The notes: generated from the sequence alone by a model not told the origin. 14,057 nt of DNA from Cyanobacteria bacterium Co-bin13 (GCA_014534385.1 JACVRP010000046.1:1-14057), one strand, 5' to 3'; positions 7,226 to 13,711 are shown, counted from the first letter of the stretch. Made by a program: numbers and translations.

Positions 7226-7250
7226 CAAAATCTAACCTCAAAAGTCTTGG

Positions 7251-7361
7251 TAGGGCGTATCACCACAGCGGGTGAGGCACCAGATTCAGCAGCGAATACC
7301 CTGCGTAAATCTATGGATGCGCTGCGCTAAAGCAACAACGCTCCCATAGATTTACGCCCTA
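7251..7361. mobile_element. Possible 111-bp miniature inverted-repeat element
   Basis: The segment is bounded by TAGGGCGTA (7251-7259) and its exact inverse TACGCCCTA (7353-7361). Inside, GCGTAAATCTATGG (7303-7316) pairs perfectly with CCATAGATTTACGC (7344-7357) around a 27-nt loop, and TCACC/GGTGA at 7260-7275 forms a smaller hairpin. There is no coding capacity. The ends begin and finish with TA, as in TA-duplicating MITE-type elements. The right end overlaps the ndhJ stop codon. It could instead be a terminator for ndhJ with chance outer repeats. Confidence 0.4.
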
Positions 7362-7898
7362 GTAGGCGTCCTGCAGCTCGTAGAAGTCGGGCGAAATGTA
7401 GTCTTTCCGCAGCGGCCAACCGACCCAGTCTTCCGGCATCAGCAGACGCTTCAGATTGGGGTGCCCCTCGTAAAGAATGCCGTACATGTCGTAGCTTTCC
7501 CGCTCCTGCCAGTCTGCCGACTTCCAGATCCAGTAGACCGACGGCACCCGAGGATTCTCGCGCGGCAAAAAGACCTTGACCCGCACCTCTTCAGGCCGAT
7601 CGGCATCGTCTGCTAGCTTGATCAGGTGATAGAAGCTGACCAGATCACCACCAGGGCCAGTATCGTAGGCTCCCTGGCACTGCAAATAGTTAAACCCGTA
7701 GGCATACAGGGCCGTACAGATTGGAACCAAAAACTCAGCCTCGACCCTGATCATTTCCACGCCCGAATGGTCGCGCTCCAGGATGTCGTGGCCGAAGCCA
7801 TTCTCTGTAAGCCAGCTAGAAACTGCCCCTGCTTCTACGATAGAAGTGGTTTCAGGCGCTTCAGCCGCTTCCGTAGACTTGTTTTCCTCTTCAGCCAT
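7359..7898 (-). CDS. ndhJ: NAD(P)H-quinone oxidoreductase subunit J
   Basis: A 179-aa subunit of the peripheral arm of the photosynthetic NDH-1 complex, homologous to bacterial NuoC, on the cytoplasmic side of the thylakoid. The family segments are all present: YLQCQGAYDTGPGGDLVSFYHL, VKVFLPRENPRVPSVYWIWKSADWQERESYDMYGI, then GHPNLKRLLMPEDWVGWPLRKDY. The first 25 or so residues are an acidic Glu/Thr-rich extension of a kind common in cyanobacterial NdhJ. AGAGGA precedes the ATG, and the gene starts 2 nt after the ndhK stop. The stop codon TAG lies inside the terminal repeat of the possible miniature element. Confidence 0.95.
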   Translation of the reverse strand: MAEEENKSTEAAEAPETTSIVEAGAVSSWLTENGFGHDILERDHSGVEMIRVEAEFLVPICTALYAYGFNYLQCQGAYDTGPGGDLVSFYHLIKLADDADRPEEVRVKVFLPRENPRVPSVYWIWKSADWQERESYDMYGILYEGHPNLKRLLMPEDWVGWPLRKDYISPDFYELQDAY

Positions 7899-7900
7899 GC

Positions 7901-8644
7901 TTATGCTTCCTCTTTCTGAGCCGTCTCAATGAGTGCAGGTTCTACCGGTAGGCCCATCGCCTCCATCAGCTCCTTGGGCGGAGCCTGGCGAGTTTCAGAG
8001 CGCAGATAGCTGCCGGTCAAAATCGGATCGACAGAGTTTAGGCCGTGGTTACGGGTGTAGAACCGGTGGGTCTGCATCGTGTAGGCCCGCTCCTGCATCG
8101 ACTCGTTGGCAATCTTCTTGCGCAGCTTGATGATGGCATCGATGATTGCCTCCGGACGCGGCGGGCAGCCAGGGATGTAAACATCCACCGGAATTAGCTT
8201 GTCTACGCCTCGCACCGCTGTCGGCGAATCGCTGCTAAACATACCGCCCGTAACGGTGCAGGCTCCCATCGCAATCACATACTTGGGATCGGGCATCTGC
8301 TCATACAGGCGCACCAGGGCCGGGGCCATCTTCATCGTGATGGTGCCAGCCGTAATAATCAGGTCGGCCTGGCGGGGGCTGGAGCGGGGCAGCAGGCCAA
8401 AGCGGTCAAAGTCAAAGCGAGAGCCAATTAGGGCCGCAAACTCAATGAAGCAGCAGGCCGTCCCATAGAGCATGGGGAACAGACTGGAGAGCCGGGTCCA
8501 GTTATAGAGGTCGTCAACGGTCGTGAGAATGACGTTCTCTGAAAGATCGTGGGTGATGCTGGGAGGCGCAGCGGGGTTGATCAGCCGCTCATCTGGAGCC
8601 AGCAAAGCATCTTTGGGGGAAGTTGCGCCAGGATTCATGACCAT
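7901..8644 (-). CDS. ndhK: NAD(P)H-quinone oxidoreductase subunit K
   Basis: A 247-aa iron-sulfur subunit (NuoB homologue) that holds cluster N2, the last cluster before plastoquinone. The ligands are visible: the Cys pair in GTACCFIEF (64-65), the Cys in GACTVTGG (129) and the Cys in IPGCPPRPE (160). The ATG at 8644 overlaps the end of ndhC by 10 nt and has AAGGAG seven bases upstream. A second ATG at 8638 would give a four-base ATGA overlap but a poorer spacing. The overlap with ndhC and the 2-nt gap to ndhJ show a tightly coupled operon. Confidence 0.95.
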   Translation of the reverse strand: MVMNPGATSPKDALLAPDERLINPAAPPSITHDLSENVILTTVDDLYNWTRLSSLFPMLYGTACCFIEFAALIGSRFDFDRFGLLPRSSPRQADLIITAGTITMKMAPALVRLYEQMPDPKYVIAMGACTVTGGMFSSDSPTAVRGVDKLIPVDVYIPGCPPRPEAIIDAIIKLRKKIANESMQERAYTMQTHRFYTRNHGLNSVDPILTGSYLRSETRQAPPKELMEAMGLPVEPALIETAQKEEA

Positions 8645-8997
8645 TCCAGTGCTCCTTTACGCCAGGCGTAGACAAGGCCGATAACGAGAATTGCGATAAA
8701 GATGAGCGCTTCAACGAAGGCCAACAGGCCAAGCTGGTTGAACGCGACGGCCCAGGGATAGAGAAAGACGGTTTCTACGTCAAAGATGACGAAAACCAGG
8801 GCAAACATGTAGTAGCGAATGTTGAACTGAATCCAGGCAGCACCCACCGGCTCCATGCCCGATTCGTAGGTGGTGCGCCGGGCAGGTCCCCGGCCCACGG
8901 GCCTGAATAGCCGAGACAGCCCCAGCGCCACTGCAGGCACCAAGCTGGAAATTAATAAGAAAACGAGGAAGTACTCGTAGCCACTTAGAACAAACAC
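8635..8997 (-). CDS. ndhC: NAD(P)H-quinone oxidoreductase subunit 3
   Basis: A membrane-arm subunit (NuoA homologue) with three membrane segments at about residues 5-27, 60-83 and 91-113, and the conserved loop TTYESGMEPVGAAWIQFNIRYY. I place the start at GTG 8997 (VFVLSGYEYFL), which gives 120 aa, the standard NdhC length, and aligns with the usual MFVLSGYEYFL start. The reading frame stays open to another GTG at 9063, which would add 22 residues not typical of the family. It is the first gene of ndhC-ndhK-ndhJ and is transcribed away from rubA. Confidence 0.93.
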   Translation of the reverse strand: MFVLSGYEYFLVFLLISSLVPAVALGLSRLFRPVGRGPARRTTYESGMEPVGAAWIQFNIRYYMFALVFVIFDVETVFLYPWAVAFNQLGLLAFVEALIFIAILVIGLVYAWRKGALEWS

Positions 8998-9291
8998 CAG
9001 TCTTTCACCGTAGGTAACACAAGGGAAAAAACGGTCGGGCGCTGCGACTCTCGTCACGCTCACTCCAGTTTACATCCCCACCTCTCCTAAGCAGCAGATG
9101 CCGAGCCGAGGAAGAAACGCTCTGCCAGCCTGGTTAAAGTGCGATCGCACCTTTGATCCCCCCATGGGGATCAGCTGGAATCAGAGGGAGGAGACCATTT
9201 GTGTCATAATTGTTAACACATCCTTATTTTAAAACGGATGCGCCCAAGGTGCTATCCGTTATGGAATAGCGATTCAGAATTGTCGTCATTA
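8998..9291. promoter_or_regulatory. Divergent ndhC-rubA control region
   Basis: This 294-nt gap should hold promoters for both ndhCKJ (-) and rubA (+). It contains a HIP1 site at 9141-9148, a hairpin GATCCCC-CCAT-GGGGATC at 9155-9172, and an AT-rich patch at about 9198-9235. That patch includes a dyad at 9200-9220 with arms TGTGT and ACACA. TATTTT at 9225-9230 is a possible rubA -10 element, without a convincing -35. No gene is visible in the gap. Confidence 0.4.
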
Positions 9292-9744
9292 ATGAGTCCT
9301 ATGAGTGCCGAGTCTGAGACACCCCTATCCTCCTCAGCAGAGACTCCCGCGACTGAGATGCCTGCGGCCGAGCATCCAGTGACCGAAGGTTCTGAGGCCG
9401 AAGCCCTGACTCCGGCAGCCCCGCTAGAGCCCAAGGACATGGATCGCTACGAGTGTCGTGCCTGTGGCTACGACTACGAGCCGGTCAAAGGCGATGACCG
9501 AGGGAAAATTCCGGCTGGCACGCCCTTTGAGGAAATTTCCGATAGCTGGAAGTGTCCTGTTTGCGGTGCTCAGAAAATTCAGTTTAGCAACATCGGCCCG
9601 GCAGGATCGCCCTCAGGGTTTAAGGAAAATTTGGGCTACGGCTTGGGGGTCAATGCGATGACGCCGGGTCAAAAGAACATTTTGATTTTTGGCAGTCTAG
9701 CCTTGGCAGTCCTATTTTTCCTGAGCCTCTATGGCCTGCGATAA
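9292..9744 (+). CDS. rubA: Membrane-anchored rubredoxin RubA
   Basis: A rubredoxin tethered to the thylakoid by a C-terminal helix. Knockouts in other cyanobacteria and plants impair photosystem accumulation. From ATG 9292 (150 aa) the iron ligands are Cys 55 and 58 (YECRACGY) and Cys 88 and 91 (WKCPVCGA). The conserved linker with SPSGFKENLGYGLGVN follows, then a membrane helix at about 129-147 ending SLYGLR. Ahead of the rubredoxin fold is an extension of about 50 residues, very rich in Glu, Ala, Pro, Ser and Thr, which is longer than usual. The true start is uncertain: ATG 9238, 9292, 9301 and 9358 are all in frame and none has a strong ribosome site. It precedes ycf48 and psbEFLJ, the conserved cyanobacterial order. 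Confidence 0.9.
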   Translation: MSPMSAESETPLSSSAETPATEMPAAEHPVTEGSEAEALTPAAPLEPKDMDRYECRACGYDYEPVKGDDRGKIPAGTPFEEISDSWKCPVCGAQKIQFSNIGPAGSPSGFKENLGYGLGVNAMTPGQKNILIFGSLALAVLFFLSLYGLR

Positions 9745-9753
9745 AGGCCAAGC

Positions 9754-9813
9754 CCTGGTTTCTAAAACTCGCTGCTGAGCGCATTAGAAACCAGGCCCTG
9801 CAATTGATGCAGG
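9754..9813 (+). terminator. Two tandem stem-loops between rubA and ycf48
   Basis: CCTGGTTTCTAA (9754-9765) pairs perfectly with TTAGAAACCAGG (9784-9795), with an inner CGCT/AGCG pairing in the loop. Immediately after, CCTGCA-ATTGA-TGCAGG (9797-9813) forms a second hairpin followed by TTTACT. They lie 9 nt after the rubA stop and could end, attenuate or stabilise the rubA message. The T-run is too weak for a sure terminator call. Confidence 0.55.
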
Positions 9814-9842
9814 TTTACTCCATCGGTTATCGCTATTAGATT
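9814..9842 (+). promoter_or_regulatory. Possible ycf48 promoter
   Basis: TTTACT (9814-9819) and TAGATT (9837-9842) are separated by 17 nt, each matching four of six consensus positions. They lie just downstream of the rubA hairpins and 17 nt before the ycf48 ATG, so a transcript would have a very short leader. The call is tentative. Confidence 0.3.
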
Positions 9843-9858
9843 AGGTCGTTTAAATCCA

Positions 9859-10875
9859 ATGCATCCTGTATTGAGCTGGCTTAGAAGAGGGTTTGTGGTG
9901 GCCGTGGCTGCGATCGCGCTGATGGCGACCGGCTGTTCTAGCGCCTTTCTCCCCGAATTAGACCAAAATCCCTGGAAAGTCATTCAGCTTCCGGTGGAAA
10001 CCAATTTTTCTGATATCGCCTTTGCCAAAGATCCCAGCCACGGTTGGCTAGTCGGCAACCGCAGCAGCCTGTTGGAGACCCGCGATGGCGGCGAAACCTG
10101 GGAAGAGCGGCAGCTGGAGCTAGGCGATCAGAGCTATACCTTTACCTCAGTTGATTTTGCTGGGGACGAAGGCTGGATTACGGGCGAACCCAGTCTGCTG
10201 CTGCACACCACCGATGGCGGCACAACCTGGGAGAACTTGCCCCTCAGCCCCAAGCTACCCGGCACTCCCTTTTTGGTGACGGCGCTAGGGCCTAAGTCAG
10301 CTGAAATGGCGACCAATATTGGTGCGATCTACGTGACTCAAGACGGGGGACGCAACTGGAAGGGCCTGGTTGAGGGAGCCGTGGGCATCGTGCGCAACAT
10401 GGCCCGTTCCAAGGAGGGGCGCTATGTCGCGGTTTCGTCTCGCGGTAACTTCTACTCTACCTGGGCTCCCGGTCAGCGGGAATGGCTGCCCCACAACCGG
10501 CAAAACTCCCGCCGCCTGCAAAATATGGGCTTTGATGCCGAAGGCAAGCTCTGGCTGGTGGCGCGGGGCGGGCAAATTCGCTTCTCCGACTCCCTTGGCT
10601 CAGAAGCTTTTCAGGAAGCTATCACGCCTGAGTTTTCAACCAGCTGGGGGCTCCTGGATGTGGCCTACCGCACGCCCCAAGAGCTTTGGGTAACCGGCGG
10701 TGGCGGCACCCTGCTGTTCAGCCCGGATGGCGGTCAGAACTGGTTAAAGGACACAGCCGTGGGAGATGTTCCCTCCAACTTCAACCGGATAATCTTCACT
10801 GATGAAAATCACGGGTTTATCCTCGGTCAGCGCGGAGTTTTGCTGAAATATGAGGAATCTGGCAGGGCTGCTTAA
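9859..10875 (+). CDS. ycf48: Photosystem II assembly factor Ycf48 (HCF136)
   Basis: A lumenal seven-bladed beta-propeller that binds precursor D1 and the early reaction centre. The 338-aa protein has a signal peptide with a hydrophobic core at about 11-22 and a lipobox-like ATGC with Cys 26, so it is probably a lipoprotein. Four Asp-box-like repeats are clear: TRDGGETW (74-81), TTDGGTTW (117-124), TQDGGRNW (160-167) and SPDGGQNW (288-295). An arginine-rich stretch at about 179-219 (RNMARSKEGR to QNSRRLQ) fits the conserved Arg patch reported to contact PSII. No strong ribosome site is seen before the ATG. It lies between rubA and psbE in the conserved order. Confidence 0.95.
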   Translation: MHPVLSWLRRGFVVAVAAIALMATGCSSAFLPELDQNPWKVIQLPVETNFSDIAFAKDPSHGWLVGNRSSLLETRDGGETWEERQLELGDQSYTFTSVDFAGDEGWITGEPSLLLHTTDGGTTWENLPLSPKLPGTPFLVTALGPKSAEMATNIGAIYVTQDGGRNWKGLVEGAVGIVRNMARSKEGRYVAVSSRGNFYSTWAPGQREWLPHNRQNSRRLQNMGFDAEGKLWLVARGGQIRFSDSLGSEAFQEAITPEFSTSWGLLDVAYRTPQELWVTGGGGTLLFSPDGGQNWLKDTAVGDVPSNFNRIIFTDENHGFILGQRGVLLKYEESGRAA

Positions 10876-10896
10876 CCCTACAGAAGGATTAACTGC

Positions 10897-10925
10897 TTGT
10901 AAGGGTTTACAGCGTTCCGTATGAT
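10897..10925 (+). promoter_or_regulatory. psbE operon promoter
   Basis: TTGTAA (10897-10902) and TATGAT (10920-10925) are spaced by exactly 17 nt. The -10 matches the sigma-70 consensus at five of six positions and the -35 at four or five. It lies 22 nt after the ycf48 stop and about 40 nt before the psbE ATG, giving a predicted start near 10932. A short AACCCT/AGGGTT inverted repeat overlaps the -35 region (10874-10907). Confidence 0.6.
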
Positions 10926-10964
10926 TGTTATTGAGCTTTCTTTGCCTAAGTAGGAGACGTTGAC

Positions 10965-11213
10965 ATGGCAGGTACAACTGGCGAGCGTCCATTCTCGGAC
11001 ATTATCACCAGTGTTCGCTATTGGATTATCCATAGCATCACGATCCCCATGCTGTTCATCGCCGGGTGGCTGTTTGTCAGCACTGGGCTAGCCTATGATG
11101 CTTTTGGCACGCCCCGTCCCAACGAATACTATCCCGACAACCAGATGCAGATTCCCATCGTCAATGACCGCTTCGATGCGAAGCAGCAGATTGACGATTT
11201 CACCTCGCGCTAG
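10965..11213 (+). CDS. psbE: Cytochrome b559 alpha subunit
   Basis: An 82-aa thylakoid protein, intact and of normal length (81-84 aa). The haem ligand His 23 sits in RYWIIHSITIP, followed by a single membrane helix at about 22-43 and a lumenal tail (YDAFGTPRPNEYY) ending DDFTSR. GGAG lies eight bases before the ATG. It is the first gene of psbE-psbF-psbL-psbJ; cytochrome b559 is needed for PSII assembly and binds haem together with PsbF. Confidence 0.98.
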   Translation: MAGTTGERPFSDIITSVRYWIIHSITIPMLFIAGWLFVSTGLAYDAFGTPRPNEYYPDNQMQIPIVNDRFDAKQQIDDFTSR

Positions 11214-11242
11214 CAGTCCAACTTGAGTTTGAAATAAGCCCT

Positions 11243-11374
11243 ATGCAGACCAACACACCCGGCGAAATTACCTATCCCATTTTCACCATACGCTGGCTGG
11301 CCGTACACACTCTGGCCGTTCCCACCGTATTTTTCCTGGGCGCAATTGCCGCCATGCAGTTCATTCAACGGTAG
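11243..11374 (+). CDS. psbF: Cytochrome b559 beta subunit
   Basis: A 43-aa protein starting MQTNTPGEITYPIF. The second haem ligand is His 22 in RWLAVHTLAVP, followed by one membrane helix and the end AAMQFIQR. It starts 29 nt after psbE; the intergenic segment has no strong ribosome site, which suggests coupled translation. Length and sequence are typical of PsbF. Confidence 0.97.
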   Translation: MQTNTPGEITYPIFTIRWLAVHTLAVPTVFFLGAIAAMQFIQR

Positions 11375-11383
11375 GAGACACTC

Positions 11384-11503
11384 GTGGATCGCTCACCCAA
11401 CCCTAATAAGCAGCCCGTCGAACTCAACCGGACATCCCTCTTTCTAGGATTGCTGCTGGTCTTTGTTCTGGGACTCTTGTTTTCTAGCTACTTCTTTAAC
11501 TAA
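11384..11503 (+). CDS. psbL: Photosystem II protein PsbL
   Basis: A 39-aa single-helix PSII subunit at the monomer interface, reading MDRSPNPNKQPVELNRTSLF at its start and ending FSSYFFN. The start codon is GTG at 11384, with AGGAG six bases upstream overlapping the psbF stop region; the psbF stop is only 9 nt away. Length and the NRTSLF segment are diagnostic. Confidence 0.96.
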   Translation: MDRSPNPNKQPVELNRTSLFLGLLLVFVLGLLFSSYFFN

Positions 11504-11512
11504 ATCCTGTTA

Positions 11513-11550
11513 GTCAGAGTTGTCGGCCTCGTTTGCCAGACAAGACTGAC
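11513..11550 (+). repeat. Imperfect stem-loop between psbL and psbJ
   Basis: GTCAGAGTTGTC (11513-11524) pairs with GACAAGACTGAC (11539-11550) at 10 of 12 positions around a 14-nt loop, with GTAGATTTTC following. It lies in the unusually long 94-nt gap between psbL and psbJ. It may act as a partial terminator or an RNA processing or stability site. Confidence 0.45.
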
Positions 11551-11597
11551 GTAGATTTTCTAGCTGTGTTTGAGATAAACGGTAGGAGGTGTTAGCA

Positions 11598-11717
11598 ATG
11601 CTTCAAAGTGGTCGGATCCCTCTGTGGATTGTTGCAACTGTTGCAGGTACGGGCGTTTTAGTGGTTGTGGGCTTGTTCTTCTACGGAGCCTACGCAGGTG
11701 TCGGTTCTTCCATGTAA
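11598..11717 (+). CDS. psbJ: Photosystem II protein PsbJ
   Basis: A 39-aa single-helix PSII subunit near the plastoquinone channel and cytochrome b559, reading MLQSGRIPLWIVATVAGTGV at its start and containing LFFYGAYAGVGSSM at its end. TAGGAGG about nine bases before the ATG is the strongest ribosome site of the four psb genes. It is the last gene of the operon, 94 nt after psbL, and is followed by a strong terminator. Confidence 0.96.
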   Translation: MLQSGRIPLWIVATVAGTGVLVVVGLFFYGAYAGVGSSM

Positions 11718-11752
11718 ATTAGGCTGACCCAGTTTTGGGTTGTCCTCTTTAG

Positions 11753-11787
11753 GCAAAAGCGATCGCAATAATTGCGATCGCTTTTGC
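11753..11787 (+). terminator. psbEFLJ terminator built on two HIP1 sites
   Basis: GCAAAAGCGATCGCAAT (11753-11769) and ATTGCGATCGCTTTTGC (11771-11787) form a perfect 17-bp inverted repeat around a single base. Each arm contains one HIP1 octamer, and CTTTT on the far arm supplies the T-rich end. It lies 35 nt after the psbJ stop. Confidence 0.75.
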
Positions 11788-11802
11788 TCTAGAACTGCCT
11801 CA

Positions 11803-11831
11803 AAATCGCCAGGAAACTTTCCTGGCGATTT
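11803..11831 (-). terminator. Terminator of the phosphoesterase gene
   Basis: AAATCGCCAGGAAA (11803-11816) and TTTCCTGGCGATTT (11818-11831) form a perfect 14-bp inverted repeat. On the minus strand it lies just after the phosphoesterase stop at 11837 and ends in GATTTTG. It is only 15 nt from the psbJ terminator, giving back-to-back hairpins between convergent genes. Confidence 0.7.
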
Positions 11832-11836
11832 CGCTT

Positions 11837-13711
11837 TTAAGGTTGGCCTAGGGAAAACTCATCAAATTTGACAGCTTCCGAACCGGGCTGGCGGGTATCA
11901 AAGTAGTAACTGCTGATGAGCCCGGTGCCCGTATCAAAAAGGCTGAAGGCAGTCACCTCGTTACTGGCCAGAAAAGGCTGTGGGCTGCCCGCGTCATTGG
12001 GCGGCGAGGCCAGGGTAGGCATCCTGGGCTCAAGGCCGTTAGGATCGCCCGTTGCGGTGTAGTAGCTCGCGGTAAAGCCTGCGTCTGCGGTAGGCACCGG
12101 GCGCGCCTTGTCCTGCCAGTAGGCACCGTAGGTGTTGCCCACGTTGGAGGTCTCCAGGTAGTGGGTGCCGTTGGGGCCAGTAAAGCGGTTCCAAAGGTGG
12201 GAGTGGCCGTAAAACACCAGGTCTACTCCAGCATTTTCTAAGAGCGGCACCAGGTCGCGCATGATCTGATCGTCGGGCTTAGGGTACTCGTAGCGCACCG
12301 CCTTCAGGCTGCCATCGGGCCAGCGGTCGTACACCGGCACCGGGTCGGCAAAGGGCGGCACAATGTTATCACCCAAAGTATGCGGCGGGTGGTGGAACAT
12401 CACCACCTTGTAGCGGGCCTGCTGAAATGCCTCGCTGGCCAGCTCCTGCTGCAGCCATTGATACTGCAGGCTGTCCTGGGCAATGGGCTCAAAGATGTGA
12501 TTGCCATACCCCCAGTTTTGGGGTGTGCCCAGGTCCTGCTCTCGCTCCTGGTAGCGGCCCCTAGCCGTCGCACTGAGATCGGGTGTGCGCCAAATCTGAG
12601 CCACGTAGAGCGACACCAGGCGGACATCGCCAAAGGTTACCGCATAGTAGCGAGAGGTTTCTTCTGAGCGCTCCGGATTGGGCACCGAGGTCACGGGCAG
12701 GCTAAAAATTTCTTCGTAGGTATCTGAGTTAAACGAATTGTTGACAATCCACTGACGGCGCAGACCCGCATCGCCATCGGGGTTAAACAGGTCGGCATTG
12801 GCCTCGTAGGTTCTCACTGCGGCACTGCGGGGCACCGGGTTATTAAATTGGGCATTGAGAGAGGCGTTACTGGAGTAGCGACCCATGACTTCATGGTTGC
12901 CCAGGGCCGGAAACAGCGGGGCATGCTGAATCAGCTCTGCGCCCCGGTAGCGGGTAATCGTGCCGTTGCGCTCTAGGGCATAGTCGGCTCGGCCCTGGAG
13001 GCAGGGAAAAAAGGCATTGCCCAGGGCGTGGTCAAACCACTCTGAAGCCCGATCGGGAATGTTCACCAGATCGCCCGCTAGAAACACCGCGTCTACCTGC
13101 CCGACGGTCTCCTGTGCCATCTGCAGGTTGGCTGGGGTCATGGGCATGAGCTGGTGGTCGGAGGTCAGCAGGATCTTCAGGGGTTGGCCCGCTGACGGGG
13201 CGGCAGCCAGGGTAAAAGGGCGGCTCTTGACCACGGTGCCATCCTCGCGCTGGCTACTTACCTGGTAGGGCACGCGAGCGCCAGGGGTCAGCCCGGTCAC
13301 TTCAGCTTCATGCCGCCAGATGGAGCGGCGAACGGTCTGCTTTAAATCCTGAAACTCAGGCTGGCTCACTTTAGAATCAGCATCTTCACGGGTACGGCTG
13401 AGTTGAGTGGTAGTTGCTATGGCCCGTCTCACGCCGCCGCGGTCAGCCTCTAGACTCTGCCCGTTCTGTCCGGGTTGGCCGTAGATTACCTCGTGATCTT
13501 GACCGGCAAATTCTGTGAACCAGACCACCCGCATTGAGTTCGAAGTTGGGTACTGTAGGAAGGGATCACTCAACAGGTCTGTCCTCATTACGACTGGCTC
13601 CTGTCCCTGAAATAAAGAAGAAATGCGTGGCTCAAGCGTTACTAGCAGCACCGTTGTCAGCACCAGCAAAATGCCGGGTACCAGCAGAGTCAAATCTTCA
13701 CGCCGTCTCAT
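11837..13711 (-). CDS. Membrane-anchored purple-acid-phosphatase-like metallophosphoesterase
   Basis: A 624-aa protein with an N-terminal membrane anchor (about residues 8-26). A fibronectin-like region of the purple acid phosphatase type follows (about 45-170, with TSNSMRVVWFTE and AEVTGLTPGARVPYQV), then a calcineurin-type metallophosphoesterase domain (about 178-530). Metal motifs in order are LLTSDHQ (Asp 185), AGDLVN (Asp 214), GNHE (271-274), MFHHPPH (His 440-441) and GHSH (502-505). Motif I reads DHQ rather than DxH, as is tolerated in purple acid phosphatases. The rest is a non-conserved tail. ATG 13711 is preferred, with a G-rich stretch upstream; an in-frame TTG lies at 13729. Probably hydrolyses phosphate esters in the periplasm or lumen; the substrate is unknown. 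Transcribed towards psbJ. Confidence 0.85.
   Translation of the reverse strand: MRRREDLTLLVPGILLVLTTVLLVTLEPRISSLFQGQEPVVMRTDLLSDPFLQYPTSNSMRVVWFTEFAGQDHEVIYGQPGQNGQSLEADRGGVRRAIATTTQLSRTREDADSKVSQPEFQDLKQTVRRSIWRHEAEVTGLTPGARVPYQVSSQREDGTVVKSRPFTLAAAPSAGQPLKILLTSDHQLMPMTPANLQMAQETVGQVDAVFLAGDLVNIPDRASEWFDHALGNAFFPCLQGRADYALERNGTITRYRGAELIQHAPLFPALGNHEVMGRYSSNASLNAQFNNPVPRSAAVRTYEANADLFNPDGDAGLRRQWIVNNSFNSDTYEEIFSLPVTSVPNPERSEETSRYYAVTFGDVRLVSLYVAQIWRTPDLSATARGRYQEREQDLGTPQNWGYGNHIFEPIAQDSLQYQWLQQELASEAFQQARYKVVMFHHPPHTLGDNIVPPFADPVPVYDRWPDGSLKAVRYEYPKPDDQIMRDLVPLLENAGVDLVFYGHSHLWNRFTGPNGTHYLETSNVGNTYGAYWQDKARPVPTADAGFTASYYTATGDPNGLEPRMPTLASPPNDAGSPQPFLASNEVTAFSLFDTGTGLISSYYFDTRQPGSEAVKFDEFSLGQP

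Noticed and set aside
7181..7358. CRISPR array or small RNA gene downstream of ndhJ
   Set aside because: The repeats are inverted rather than regularly spaced direct repeats, and there is no promoter evidence for an RNA gene.
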